This document shows positions 23,654 to 31,068 of a stretch of 32,155 nucleotides of DNA, piece by piece; positions within the stretch are counted from its first letter, which is position 1, and each line of letters starts with the position of its first letter. The stretch is from JADFMN01 sp964529975 (GTDB lineage: Bacteria; Armatimonadota; Fimbriimonadia; Fimbriimonadales; Fimbriimonadaceae). The DNA lies in the NCBI GenBank assembly GCA_964529975.1, contig CAZGXW010000028.1:1-32155 (forward strand). The letters run 5' to 3'. The translations under genes and the position numbers were made by a program. The notes under the pieces were generated by a model, which worked only from the letters and a program-made list of their open reading frames with translations, was not told the origin of the DNA and made no database searches.

Positions 23654-23664
23654 AATCGCCTTGC

Positions 23665-23741
23665 CCGGGCGTAGCTCAGTGGATTAGAGCACCAGTCTTC
23701 GGAACTGGGTGTCGGGGGTTCGAGTCCCTCCGCCCGGGCCA
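23665..23741 (+). tRNA. tRNA-Arg (anticodon TCG)
   Basis: A complete cloverleaf: acceptor CCGGGCG/CGCCCGG with discriminator G and an encoded CCA; T8-A9; D arm GCTC/GAGC; anticodon stem CCAGT/ACTGG with loop CTTCGGA, so anticodon TCG at 23699-23701. The variable loop is 5 nt and the T arm GGGGG-TTCGAGT-CCCTC has one G-T pair. TCG reads the arginine codon CGA and, by wobble, possibly other CGN. Many bacteria instead use ACG (edited to inosine) for this box. It ends 4 bp before the stop codon of the convergent BTAD regulator. Confidence 0.95.
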
Positions 23742-23745
23742 ACCC

Positions 23746-24885
23746 TCACATTGTCACCCTCCACAGGCGGATACCCCTGGTGACGTCCTCCCGGACATCG
23801 ATGCCGCGCATGCGGGCTAAGCACGCGAAGCAGTCTGAACCAAAGACGCCCGGGCCGGGAGTCGATTTCAGCCCTGAGGTCGCGACCGACGGAATCGGGT
23901 CGTGCGGGCCGAGGATCGTTGTGAAGAGGAACGCCCTCGAGTCGGGCTCGTCGATCATGGCGGCTCGTGCGGCCTCCAGTGCGATCAGAGGATTCGTGAA
24001 CAGTCCGAACTTCCCATCTTGCGAAAGCCTGCCACCCTGTCCCCTGACCGATTGCTCAAACGCCCTTGCTGTGATCCCAGAACAAGCCAAGACGGTCACG
24101 ACGGTCTCGTCGGCGAACACGACGGCCTTCGTCCGATCGGCGAGGATGACGTTCAGTTCGTCGATCCGGTCGAGCATCGGCCGGCTGGGAGCGCGGCCCT
24201 GGACCGCAAGCGCCCTCCGCAACCGTTTTGCGCAGGAGACTGCAAGTTCGTACTTGCCGCTCTGGACGTACCAATTGGTGAGCATCTCTGTCGCACCCTC
24301 GCTGAAGGGCTCGACATCGAGCGACCTGCTAAGCAAGGACACGGCCTGGTCAGGCATGCCGTCGTTGTGCAATCGACCAGCAAGCCACACCGTAGCCTCC
24401 TGAAACATCTCAGAACTCTCAGTCTGTCTGGCGATAGTCCACTCTGCAGACACGTCCGGGATCAGCGGGCCGCGATAGAATGTCACGGCCCTTTCATACA
24501 GGAAGCGTCGCTCAGCGTCAGTTGTTGCGGCACGCGCCTCCATAACGCTCCGACGAAACTCCTGGAGGTCGATCGTGACAGCACTGGAGTCCAATCGAAC
24601 GGTCGAGCGACGCGAGGTGATCGAATCCGCCAGCGCTGGATCGATGGTGTCGAGCGCCTTCTTGACATGGTAGAGCGCGACGCTGAGCCGGTTTCTTGCC
24701 GATCCATCCATGTGCATGGGCCAGATCGCGCGGATCAGTCGATCGCGGGGATGGTCGATGTCCGGATGCATCGCCAAATAGGCGAAGAGGTGCCGGCACT
24801 GTACAGTCTTGAAGTCCGTGACTTCGATGGCATTGGCGCGCGCGCACACGCGCCCGAACAGGTCTATGTGTCTCTCATCCTTCAT
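23746..24885 (-). CDS. BTAD-type transcriptional regulator with degenerate cyclase-like C-terminus
   Basis: A 379-residue protein. Residues about 1-95 form an OmpR/SARP-like winged helix (HIDLFGRVCARA, CRHLFAYLAMHPDIDHPRDRLIRAIWP, SARNRLSVALYHVKKALD). Residues about 100-235 are the helical bacterial transcriptional activator domain (VTIDLQEFRRSV through ERAVTFYRGPLIPDVS and later TPR-like helices). The last ~125 residues resemble a class III nucleotide cyclase fold: AVVFADETVVTVLA, GGRLSQDGKFGLFTNPLIALEAARAAM, FLFTTILGPHD, then GVFGSDCFACLARM and a final LWRV. The catalytic Asp residues are missing, so it probably senses rather than makes a ligand. The ATG at 24885 has GGGGGG-AG upstream. It is divergent from the HD-GYP gene. 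Confidence 0.8.
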   Translation of the reverse strand: MKDERHIDLFGRVCARANAIEVTDFKTVQCRHLFAYLAMHPDIDHPRDRLIRAIWPMHMDGSARNRLSVALYHVKKALDTIDPALADSITSRRSTVRLDSSAVTIDLQEFRRSVMEARAATTDAERRFLYERAVTFYRGPLIPDVSAEWTIARQTESSEMFQEATVWLAGRLHNDGMPDQAVSLLSRSLDVEPFSEGATEMLTNWYVQSGKYELAVSCAKRLRRALAVQGRAPSRPMLDRIDELNVILADRTKAVVFADETVVTVLACSGITARAFEQSVRGQGGRLSQDGKFGLFTNPLIALEAARAAMIDEPDSRAFLFTTILGPHDPIPSVATSGLKSTPGPGVFGSDCFACLARMRGIDVREDVTRGIRLWRVTM

Positions 24886-24993
24886 GTGTCTCCCCCCTAA
24901 GGAGAACATTGTTTGCCTCGTCTCCGAGGACTTTGCTCAACGGTATTAGACCTCATTCAGCGGTCAAAAGTGTCAATCAAATCATGCACAGGT

Positions 24994-25007
24994 GGTGAGT
25001 TCTCACC
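24994..25007. repeat. 14-bp palindrome between the divergent regulator and HD-GYP genes
   Basis: GGTGAG-TT-CTCACC, arms perfect over 6 bp, lies roughly midway in the 223-bp intergenic region. It is a candidate binding site for the neighbouring BTAD protein or another factor. A weaker GGTTC/GAACC repeat lies near 25036-25049. No clear -10/-35 pair is visible for the HD-GYP gene. Confidence 0.4.
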
Positions 25008-25108
25008 CAGTTAATGCAGGTTTCATCCTGGTTCAACCGAACCTACCAGAAGTCCCCCCGGCCCTGTCCTTGGGCCAAACATGACCGATAACTCCACTAA
25101 GACCACTG

Positions 25109-26011
25109 ATGGACAGAGAAGCACCGAGTTTGGGGCCTTGGGGCAAGGACAAGGCGAATGGCATCGCTTTCCGCACGGCCATTTCGTACTTCCTGGTCGC
25201 GTCCGCTTACATTATCGTGTCTGACCGGATCGCCGCCAGTGTGACTGGGGCAGAACCTGAGTTCGAGATAATTCAGATTGAAAAGGGACTAGCCTTCGTC
25301 GTGGTGACGTCACTGCTGCTGTTCTACATGATTCGACAGCAGACCCGCAAACTGATTTCCGCAAACGAGGAGAAGGCAAAGGCGCAGCGAGAGATCATCA
25401 GGCGCCTAGCCATCGCTGCCGAATGGCGCGACGACGAGACCGGCGCGCACGTGAACAGGGTGGCTGAGTTCTCGTATGTCCTTGCCAAGGAGTACGGCCT
25501 CGACGAAGATACATGCGAGCGCATCCGCCTTACCGCCCCGATGCACGACGTGGGCAAGATCGGTGTGCCGGACGACATTGTTCTCTTCGACGGCGTGTTC
25601 TCCGAAGGCCAGCGCAAGAAGATGCAACTGCACACGATCATTGGCGCCCAGATCCTTGCCAACGGTGACAGCGAACTTCTACAGACTGCCCAGAGGATCG
25701 CGCTCAGCCACCACGAGCGATGGGACGGGGGCGGATATCCCTACCACCTCCGTCAGGAGGAGATTCCGATCGAGGCGCGCGTCACGGCCGTAGCCGACGT
25801 CTTCGACGCCCTGTTGTCGCACCGGCGCTACAAGAAGGCTTGGGAGTGGGATGCCGCCGTCAAGGAGATCGTGGTCAACGGCGGGGCCCAGTTCGATCCA
25901 AGGGTCGTCGAGGCGTTCGAGCGAAGCCTGCCTCAACTTCTTGAGATTTGGGGCAGGCTCAAGCCTGCCGACTCGCTAGAGTTGGGCAAACGGCTCCAAC
26001 TGGCCGTCTGA
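25109..26011 (+). CDS. Membrane-anchored HD-GYP domain protein (putative c-di-GMP phosphodiesterase)
   Basis: A 300-residue protein. Two transmembrane helices (about residues 22-40 and 58-76) enclose a short external loop. A charged helical linker follows (77-98), then an HD-GYP domain (about 99-290). Motifs: HVNRVAEFSYVLAKEYGL, APMHDVGKIGVPD (His146-Asp147), HTIIGAQIL, HHERWDGGGYP (201-211, including the GYP triplet), and ADVFDALLSHRRYK. All expected metal ligands are present, so it should be active. Family members hydrolyse cyclic di-GMP and thereby control motility or surface life. It has no receiver domain, so the signal probably comes from the membrane part. An upstream ATG at 25081 is out of frame. 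Confidence 0.9.
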   Translation: MDREAPSLGPWGKDKANGIAFRTAISYFLVASAYIIVSDRIAASVTGAEPEFEIIQIEKGLAFVVVTSLLLFYMIRQQTRKLISANEEKAKAQREIIRRLAIAAEWRDDETGAHVNRVAEFSYVLAKEYGLDEDTCERIRLTAPMHDVGKIGVPDDIVLFDGVFSEGQRKKMQLHTIIGAQILANGDSELLQTAQRIALSHHERWDGGGYPYHLRQEEIPIEARVTAVADVFDALLSHRRYKKAWEWDAAVKEIVVNGGAQFDPRVVEAFERSLPQLLEIWGRLKPADSLELGKRLQLAV

Positions 26012-26018
26012 CCCCTGC

Positions 26019-26044
26019 CCTGCCCGAGATACAATAAGGGCAGG
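26019..26044. promoter_or_regulatory. Promoter TACAAT flanked by a 7-bp inverted repeat
   Basis: CCTGCCC (26019-26025) and GGGCAGG (26038-26044) bracket a 12-bp centre that contains TACAAT (26030-26035). The right arm runs into the GCAGGAG Shine-Dalgarno of the next gene. Because the start site should lie near 26042, the repeat works as DNA rather than as RNA, so an operator is plausible. Confidence 0.5.
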
Positions 26045-26052
26045 AGCAAGTC

Positions 26053-26889
26053 ATGAAAGCCAAAAAGACCCTCATCGCTGTGGGCCTCGCCACCGTCGCA
26101 TTTGTCGCCGTCGTTGCCGCGGGCCAAGACGCCGACGTCATCAAACTCAAGTTCGCAAAGGACACCGTCCTGAAGTACAAGACGGACGTCACGACACGCA
26201 TGGACATCATGGGACAGTCCATGGAGATGGGAACGACGACGACCCAAACGACGACCGTCGAGAGCCAGAAGGACGGGTGGACGACACTCAACATCAAGAC
26301 TGACGAGATCAAGTCGACCGGCGAACAGGCCGACATGATGGGCGCAAACCTCGATAGCATGAAGGGCCTCGTCATCAAGTTGGACGTCGACGAGTCGGGA
26401 ATGACCCGAAACTTCGCCTTTGCAAACGCGGCGAACATGGATCCGATGACTAAGCAGATGATGGAAGGCAGCCTCAAAGCCACGCAGGCGACCGGCTACA
26501 TGGGCGTGTCCTTCCCCAAGGAAGGCATCAAGGTCGGATCAAAGTGGAACACCGTGCTCGACGCCTCGAAACTGTTCGGTACGAACGAGATGATCACGGC
26601 CGTCAACGGCAAGATCCCTGCAGACTACGAGGTCGTTGGGTTTGAAGACGTCGAGGGCAAGCGCAATGTGAAGGTCAAGATCAAACTGGCCGGCACCGTC
26701 ACGATGGCCATTGCGTCACCGGCGGGAGACATGAACGCGACCGTCAAACTGCAGTCGGACACGACAAGCTTCATCGAGACCGCGACCGGATTCCTTAGCA
26801 AGAGCGAAGGACTCATGAACTCGGACATTGACTTTGGCATGGGAACCATGACCCAGCAGGTCAGCACGAAGGTCAGCAGAGTCAAGTAG
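26053..26889 (+). CDS. Exported protein of unknown function
   Basis: A 278-residue protein with a signal peptide (MKAKKTLIAVGLATVAFVAVVAAG). The mature part is beta-rich with long Thr/Met stretches (DIMGQSMEMGTTTTQTTTVE; later VTMAIASPAGDMNATVKL). It includes a conserved-looking SFPKEGIKVGSKWNTVLDAS segment and a final VSTKVSRVK. This resembles the DUF6263-type exported proteins, in which the GxxWxx segment recurs, but I am not certain. No catalytic motif is seen. An AGGAG Shine-Dalgarno lies 8 bp before the ATG, and the TACAAT promoter with flanking inverted repeat drives it. Confidence 0.7.
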   Translation: MKAKKTLIAVGLATVAFVAVVAAGQDADVIKLKFAKDTVLKYKTDVTTRMDIMGQSMEMGTTTTQTTTVESQKDGWTTLNIKTDEIKSTGEQADMMGANLDSMKGLVIKLDVDESGMTRNFAFANAANMDPMTKQMMEGSLKATQATGYMGVSFPKEGIKVGSKWNTVLDASKLFGTNEMITAVNGKIPADYEVVGFEDVEGKRNVKVKIKLAGTVTMAIASPAGDMNATVKLQSDTTSFIETATGFLSKSEGLMNSDIDFGMGTMTQQVSTKVSRVK

Positions 26890-26957
26890 AGCATGCGGCC
26901 AGGGGAAGGAGGAACACCCTCTCCTGGCGCCCTATCCGCCCTTTGGGCTTGCTTCTC

Positions 26958-26966
26958 TGATAAACT
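26958..26966 (+). promoter_or_regulatory. Putative extended -10 (TGA-TAAACT), leaderless geometry
   Basis: TGA-TAAACT is followed by 6 nt and the ATG at 26973. No Shine-Dalgarno is present. With both the TGn extension and TAnnnT, it is one of the strongest short-spacing promoters here. Confidence 0.55.
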
Positions 26967-26972
26967 CCCTGT

Positions 26973-27479
26973 ATGGCGTTGGTCTGCCCTGTCTGTCAGG
27001 TCGATATGTCCCCTACCTCGTTCATGGGGCTGAACCTGGACGTCTGTCCGCAGTGCGCCGGCATCTGGTTCGACGACGGCGAATTGGCCACGTTGATCGA
27101 CACGGCGCCCGACGCTCTCGACACCCTCGAGGAGATGCACCTGCCCGAGTTGGAGATCGTGACGGGCACGGGCAACTTCAGGCACTGCCCCCGCTGTAAT
27201 GCTGCCCTAGAGACACACAAGTACGCCTACGACCAGCCTGCAAAGGTGGATTCCTGCCCAAGTTGCCATGGTGTGTTCGTAGAAGACCGAGAACTCGGTG
27301 CGATCCACGACGCCGTCAGCGAAAAGTACCGTTCGACGTTTACTGGAGCCATGAAGGCTCGCCAGGAACTGACCGGCGAGTCGGTGACCCGAATTGGAAA
27401 GAGCGCGGAGGACGTCAGCGTCTCCGCGCTCATCACCGCCCTATCGCACTGGCGCGACAAGAAGGGCGTCCAGGCTTAG
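26973..27479 (+). CDS. Tandem zf-TFIIB zinc-ribbon protein
   Basis: A 168-residue cytoplasmic protein with two zinc ribbons. The first has Cys5-x2-Cys8 and Cys25-x2-Cys28 (LDVCPQCAGIWFDDGEL). The second has Cys72-x2-Cys75 and Cys95-x2-Cys98 (VDSCPSCHGVFVEDREL). The C-x2-C-x-G-x-W/F-x-D/E-x-x-E-L pattern defines the bacterial zf-TFIIB family, whose role is poorly known. The C-terminal 60 residues are helical without a membrane segment. The promoter ends 6 nt before the ATG. The convergent DUF4139 gene ends 4 bp after this stop. Confidence 0.88.
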   Translation: MALVCPVCQVDMSPTSFMGLNLDVCPQCAGIWFDDGELATLIDTAPDALDTLEEMHLPELEIVTGTGNFRHCPRCNAALETHKYAYDQPAKVDSCPSCHGVFVEDRELGAIHDAVSEKYRSTFTGAMKARQELTGESVTRIGKSAEDVSVSALITALSHWRDKKGVQA

Positions 27480-27483
27480 GGTC

Positions 27484-28914
27484 CTACCATCGGGTCTCGA
27501 CCGTGTAGACGATCTTTTTCACTTCGTCCGGCTGTAGCGTCAGGACGAAGTCCACGGTGTGCGCGTCGAGTTTTGTGAACTCGGCGTTCTTTTGGGTGAT
27601 CGTCCACTCTCCGCCAAACCGCTCGAACACGTGCACGGTCTCGGCCGTTTCCTTGCGGTTGCGGACCTCGATCTCAAAGGTCTCGATCGCTCCCGACCGC
27701 GAGTTGCCGAGCCATCGGAACTCCGTCCTCTTGCGTGAGGCAACGACGTCGAACGCTCGTCCGATGGGCAGCGACAGTTGTTCGTTTCGCGGTGTGTGGT
27801 TGATGCTGGCCTCGCCTAGCATCTGGAGCGAGCCCGTGCTGTCCCGCTGGAAGACCTTGACCGTCCCCATGGGAAGCGGCATGCCTAGGTTGCTGGCCTG
27901 GTCGTTCTTGAATTCGATGAACACGAGCGGCTTGATGTCACCGACACCGATCTGACCCTCGTTGGGCCGGTAGAAACCGTACATCCTCATCGAGTCGATC
28001 ACCAACTTTTTGGTCACAGGCACATTGATCGCCTCGAGGAGCGAGACTTGTTTGATCTCACGGTCACGCACGGTCGCTGGGCGCTGAAGGGTGTATAGGT
28101 GATAGTCGGCGAACTGCTCCTCGCTGAACTCGTCCTTTGCCGCCGCACGCATGGCGAGTTCGGGGGCCCCACCCCGGCCACCGCCGAACGAAGGCTGGAC
28201 GCGGAACACCTCGCCGGCCAAAAGTTTGAGTTTTGCGTCGGTGAAGGACGCACCTGAGTTGTTCGTCAGCGTGACCCAGCCCTTCACATCGCCCAATCTG
28301 CCAGCCTGATCAAGGTTGAGCACGTAGTCAGACTTCCAAGTCATGCCCTGGGTCAGGTAGCTCAGTTCGATCGTGTTGGGGCCCTGGCGCTGAGAGTTGA
28401 GCAGCCACAGCAGGCTGGGCTTGCTTATGAGGCCCTCCGGGATCGAGGCGACCTCGATCTCACCGCTCGGGTTCAAGATGATCCGCCCGTCGTTGGTCTG
28501 GATGACCATGCCTTGCCAGGTCTGGTTGCTTCCCCCGCTGGCATTGCCCACGACGGCCGTCGGGGCGCTCAGCAAGGTTCCGGTCAGTCGTTCGACGCGA
28601 CCGTCGGGAAAGACGCGGTTGAAGGTGATCTGCTTCCCTACCGCCTTGTTTAGGATGGCCGCTGGAGAGATTAGATCGTACTGGTAGTTCTGCTCAAGGA
28701 CACTGAAACTGCCAGCCTGGCTCAGCGACCGGATGCCGACGCTGTTGACTTCGATCAGTTGGGCGACGTCTTCGACTCTGACCTCTTGAATACCGCTCCT
28801 GAGTTCAAGGAGCCTCTGCTCCTTGACGAGGGCAAACCCCTGGTTGTAGATGGTGAGTTCGGTGTCGCCGGGCTTGGCCGTCGTGGCGAGCACCATCGCT
28901 GCAATAAGGCTCAT
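27484..28914 (-). CDS. DUF4139 domain protein, exported
   Basis: A 476-residue protein with a short signal-like N-terminus (MSLIAAMVLATTA). TELTIYNQGFALVKEQRLLEL opens a beta-sandwich region. The DUF4139 domain proper begins near LSYLTQGMTWKSDYVLNL and continues with GWVTLTNNSGASFTDAKLKLLAGEV, KPLVFIEFKND and VHVFERFGGEWTI. The last part, ending TLQPDEVKKIVYTVETRW, is typical. A Gly-rich insertion (PSFGGGRGG) sits in the middle. Function of the family is unknown; it is related to the mucoidy-inhibitor group, from which it differs by lacking the long N-terminal coiled coil. The ATG at 28914 has a GAGAGGA Shine-Dalgarno. Confidence 0.85.
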   Translation of the reverse strand: MSLIAAMVLATTAKPGDTELTIYNQGFALVKEQRLLELRSGIQEVRVEDVAQLIEVNSVGIRSLSQAGSFSVLEQNYQYDLISPAAILNKAVGKQITFNRVFPDGRVERLTGTLLSAPTAVVGNASGGSNQTWQGMVIQTNDGRIILNPSGEIEVASIPEGLISKPSLLWLLNSQRQGPNTIELSYLTQGMTWKSDYVLNLDQAGRLGDVKGWVTLTNNSGASFTDAKLKLLAGEVFRVQPSFGGGRGGAPELAMRAAAKDEFSEEQFADYHLYTLQRPATVRDREIKQVSLLEAINVPVTKKLVIDSMRMYGFYRPNEGQIGVGDIKPLVFIEFKNDQASNLGMPLPMGTVKVFQRDSTGSLQMLGEASINHTPRNEQLSLPIGRAFDVVASRKRTEFRWLGNSRSGAIETFEIEVRNRKETAETVHVFERFGGEWTITQKNAEFTKLDAHTVDFVLTLQPDEVKKIVYTVETRW

Positions 28915-29001
28915 TCGTGTTTCCTCTCGTGTCCGTGTCTTTGGACGGTTGCCGGGTTCATGGAGTTATTGCCAGTTAGGCCGAATGGGTTCGACAAAAC
29001 A

Positions 29002-29029
29002 GGGCCCCTCGCTTTGGAGCGAGGGGCCC
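29002..29029 (-). terminator. Intrinsic terminator after the TPR-thioredoxin gene
   Basis: A perfect 12-bp stem (GGGCCCCTCGCT with its complement) closes on a 4-nt loop, followed on the minus strand by TGTTTTG. It sits about 16 bp after the stop codon at 29046. It separates this gene from the DUF4139 gene downstream. Confidence 0.85.
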
Positions 29030-29045
29030 CAGGTTCTAGCACTTC

Positions 29046-30287
29046 TCAGTGCTTCTCTTTCAGCAGTTTCTCGACCTCGGCGCGGAACGCCTTGAACGAC
29101 TCCGCCGAGTAGCCGACGTGGAAGGAGTGGACCTTCCCGTCACGTCCCACAAGGAACGTGGTCGGGATGCCCGTGACCCCATAAGTGTCGAACAGCGACC
29201 GGTCGCTGTACACCACCGGCCAGTTCATCTTGTGGTCCTTCATGAAGTCGCCCATGCGTGCGAACTCCGTATCCTTGGGCATGTCGCGTGCCTGGGTGTT
29301 CTCGGTCTTGTAGTAGCCGTAGTACGTGGTCGCACCAACGATCTCTAGGCCGAGCGGCTTCAGTTCGTCGTACATCTTGCGGACGTCCGGGAAGGACGCG
29401 ATGCACGGGCCGCACCAGTGTGCGAAGAAGTCGATGATGACGACCTTGCCCTTGAGCGAAGCGAAGTCCTTGAACTCACCGTAGGTGCGCTCGACTGGGA
29501 ACATTGGGGCGTCCGCGCCAATCAGGGCGTTGCGCTTGACCTCAAAGGTCATCGAGCGCGAGGCGCTGTTGATCGCAGCCTTCAGGCTGTCGCTGCCTGC
29601 GTACTTGACCTTGTTCTCGAGGTACTTGACCGCGGCGTCGATTCCTTTCTCTTCTTTGATCAGGTTGGCGTTCGCGCTGGCGATCGCGGCCCTGGCTGAG
29701 TCGAGGTATCGCTGGTTGTTCGCGTCCGCGTCGCTAGCAGGGAGCCTGGCTTCCAGGTCGTCGAGCATGGCGTAGGCTTCGCCATACTTCTTCGCCCGGC
29801 CCAGACCAGGAGCGAAGGTGTTGGCTGCGTACATGGTCGCGCTATAGGCGTTCATGACGGTCGGAAATGCCATCTCCTTCAGCGTGTCCGGCGCCATTTC
29901 GTACTTGCCCATCGCAGCGAACGACTGGAGGCACAGGTAGTGGGCCTGGAAAGTGAGGGCCTCGTTCGGCTTTGTGGTCATGTACATGTCGCAAAGCATG
30001 TGGATATCCTCGTACTTCTGCGCCATGTTGAAGAGCTGGGCCCACGAATAGGCCTTCTTAGCCTCGACGTGCATCGGGTCGACGCCCTTGATCGCTTCGA
30101 GGGCCATCTCCTTGACCTTGTTGTTGAGTTCGACGATATTGACCTGTTGGCCTGCTTCTCGGGCCTTGGTCAGAGTGTCCGTGCGGTACTTGTTGATGGC
30201 TTGGATAGCCTCGTCAGGATCGCCAGCGGCAAAAACGACGCTAGCGACGAGGGCCGCCGCCATCAGGGCGAGGGTGCGTAACTTCAT
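29046..30287 (-). CDS. Exported protein with helical N-domain and C-terminal TlpA-type thioredoxin domain
   Basis: A 413-residue protein with a signal peptide (MKLRTLALMAAALVASVVFA). Residues about 25-250 are alpha-helical and TPR-like (IQAINKYRTDTLTKAREAGQ, LFNMAQKYEDIHMLCDMY and similar pairs). The C-terminal 150 residues are a thioredoxin domain with FAHWCGPCIASFPDV (Cys292, Cys295) and TGIPTTFLVGRDG, the cis-Pro segment. It probably acts as a periplasmic disulfide reductant whose helical part binds a partner. An AGGAGACAGG Shine-Dalgarno just before the ATG at 30287 fixes the start six codons inside the longest frame. A small CTGCC/GGCAG hairpin lies just upstream of it. Confidence 0.87.
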   Translation of the reverse strand: MKLRTLALMAAALVASVVFAAGDPDEAIQAINKYRTDTLTKAREAGQQVNIVELNNKVKEMALEAIKGVDPMHVEAKKAYSWAQLFNMAQKYEDIHMLCDMYMTTKPNEALTFQAHYLCLQSFAAMGKYEMAPDTLKEMAFPTVMNAYSATMYAANTFAPGLGRAKKYGEAYAMLDDLEARLPASDADANNQRYLDSARAAIASANANLIKEEKGIDAAVKYLENKVKYAGSDSLKAAINSASRSMTFEVKRNALIGADAPMFPVERTYGEFKDFASLKGKVVIIDFFAHWCGPCIASFPDVRKMYDELKPLGLEIVGATTYYGYYKTENTQARDMPKDTEFARMGDFMKDHKMNWPVVYSDRSLFDTYGVTGIPTTFLVGRDGKVHSFHVGYSAESFKAFRAEVEKLLKEKH

Positions 30288-30346
30288 CCTGTCTCCTACT
30301 GCCAATGACGGCAGCGATTAGCCTAGATTGGCACAAATCGGAGACA

Positions 30347-30373
30347 GTTCGGGCTGGCTAGGCCAGCCCGAAC
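30347..30373 (-). terminator. Terminator-like hairpin after rpsD
   Basis: A perfect 12-bp stem (GTTCGGGCTGGC with its complement) closes on a 3-nt loop, 7 bp after the rpsD stop codon. The following TGTCTCC is not a good T run, so termination may need help. Confidence 0.7.
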
Positions 30374-30380
30374 CTGGCAG

Positions 30381-30992
30381 TTAGCGGGCGTAGAACTCGA
30401 CGACCTTCTGCTCGTCGAAGAACTCTGGGAAATCGTCCCTCTCGGGGAGGGCGATGATCTTTCCGCTGAAGTCCTGGACGTTGGGCTCCATGTAGACCGG
30501 AACCGCCGCGCCTTCGTAGTGGTTGCGCTTTGCGATGTTTCGCGCGGTCTCGTTCTCGCGGACACGGACGACGTCCCCGACCTTCAGAGTGTAACTCGGG
30601 ACGTTGACGCGCTTGCCGTTGACCTCAATGTGGCCGTGGCTGACCATCTGTCGAGCCTGGAACACAGTGTTCGCGTAGCCAAGCCGGTAGACGGCGGTCT
30701 GGAGCCTGAGCTCCAATTGCCTCAAGAAGTTGAGACCGGTGTTGCCGTGCATGCGGTGGGCCTTCTCGAACGTGTTCCGGAACTGCCTCTCGAGCATTCC
30801 GTAGTAACGCTTGATGACCTGCTTGGCCAGCAACTGTTCGCCAAACTCTGACTGGCGGCTGTCCTGACGCTGATCAGGGCCGTGCTGGCCCGGTTTGAAC
30901 GGGCGCTTTGTCGAAGGGCACTTGGGCTTGCCCCAGATGTTGAAGCCGACTTTACGGCTGATGTCTGACTTTCTTCCTCGGTATGTCGCCAT
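30381..30992 (-). CDS. rpsD: 30S ribosomal protein S4
   Basis: A 203-residue primary 16S rRNA-binding protein. The N-terminal part reads MATYRGRKSDISRKVG, KCPSTKRPFKPGQHG and VIKRYYGMLERQF, all S4 signatures. The S4 RNA-binding domain (about residues 93-155) carries LETAVYRLG-like LQTAVYRLGYANTVFQARQMV and HGHIEVNGKRVNVPSY. It ends DFPEFFDEQKVVEFYAR, as usual. Only one Cys remains in the N-terminal region, so this is the zinc-free (C-) form. It is a single gene here, away from rpsM, rpsK and rpoA. A TGC-CATAAT promoter about 60 nt upstream gives a normal leader where autoregulation by S4 could act. Confidence 0.95.
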   Translation of the reverse strand: MATYRGRKSDISRKVGFNIWGKPKCPSTKRPFKPGQHGPDQRQDSRQSEFGEQLLAKQVIKRYYGMLERQFRNTFEKAHRMHGNTGLNFLRQLELRLQTAVYRLGYANTVFQARQMVSHGHIEVNGKRVNVPSYTLKVGDVVRVRENETARNIAKRNHYEGAAVPVYMEPNVQDFSGKIIALPERDDFPEFFDEQKVVEFYAR

Positions 30993-31058
30993 GCTTGTAG
31001 CCTTTTCCGCTTGGGTTTCACCTGGTCCGGTCTGGCCGGGGGTGGGCGTTAGAGGCAG

Positions 31059-31067
31059 ATTATGGCA
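31059..31067 (-). promoter_or_regulatory. Putative extended -10 (TGC-CATAAT) of rpsD
   Basis: On the minus strand TGC-CATAAT lies 66 nt before the rpsD ATG, giving a leader of about 60 nt. It shares the TGn extension with several other promoters in the window. It sits beside the G10 tract. Confidence 0.5.
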
Positions 31068-31068
31068 C

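Noticed and set aside
25081..25108. ATG at 25081 as start of the HD-GYP gene
   Set aside because: It is out of frame with the HD-GYP domain and meets a stop soon after, without recognisable sequence.
12675..30287. The two WCGPC proteins (12675-13244 and 29046-30287) as a duplication
   Set aside because: They share only the thioredoxin domain; lengths and N-terminal parts differ, and they are far apart. This is ordinary family membership, not a recent repeat.
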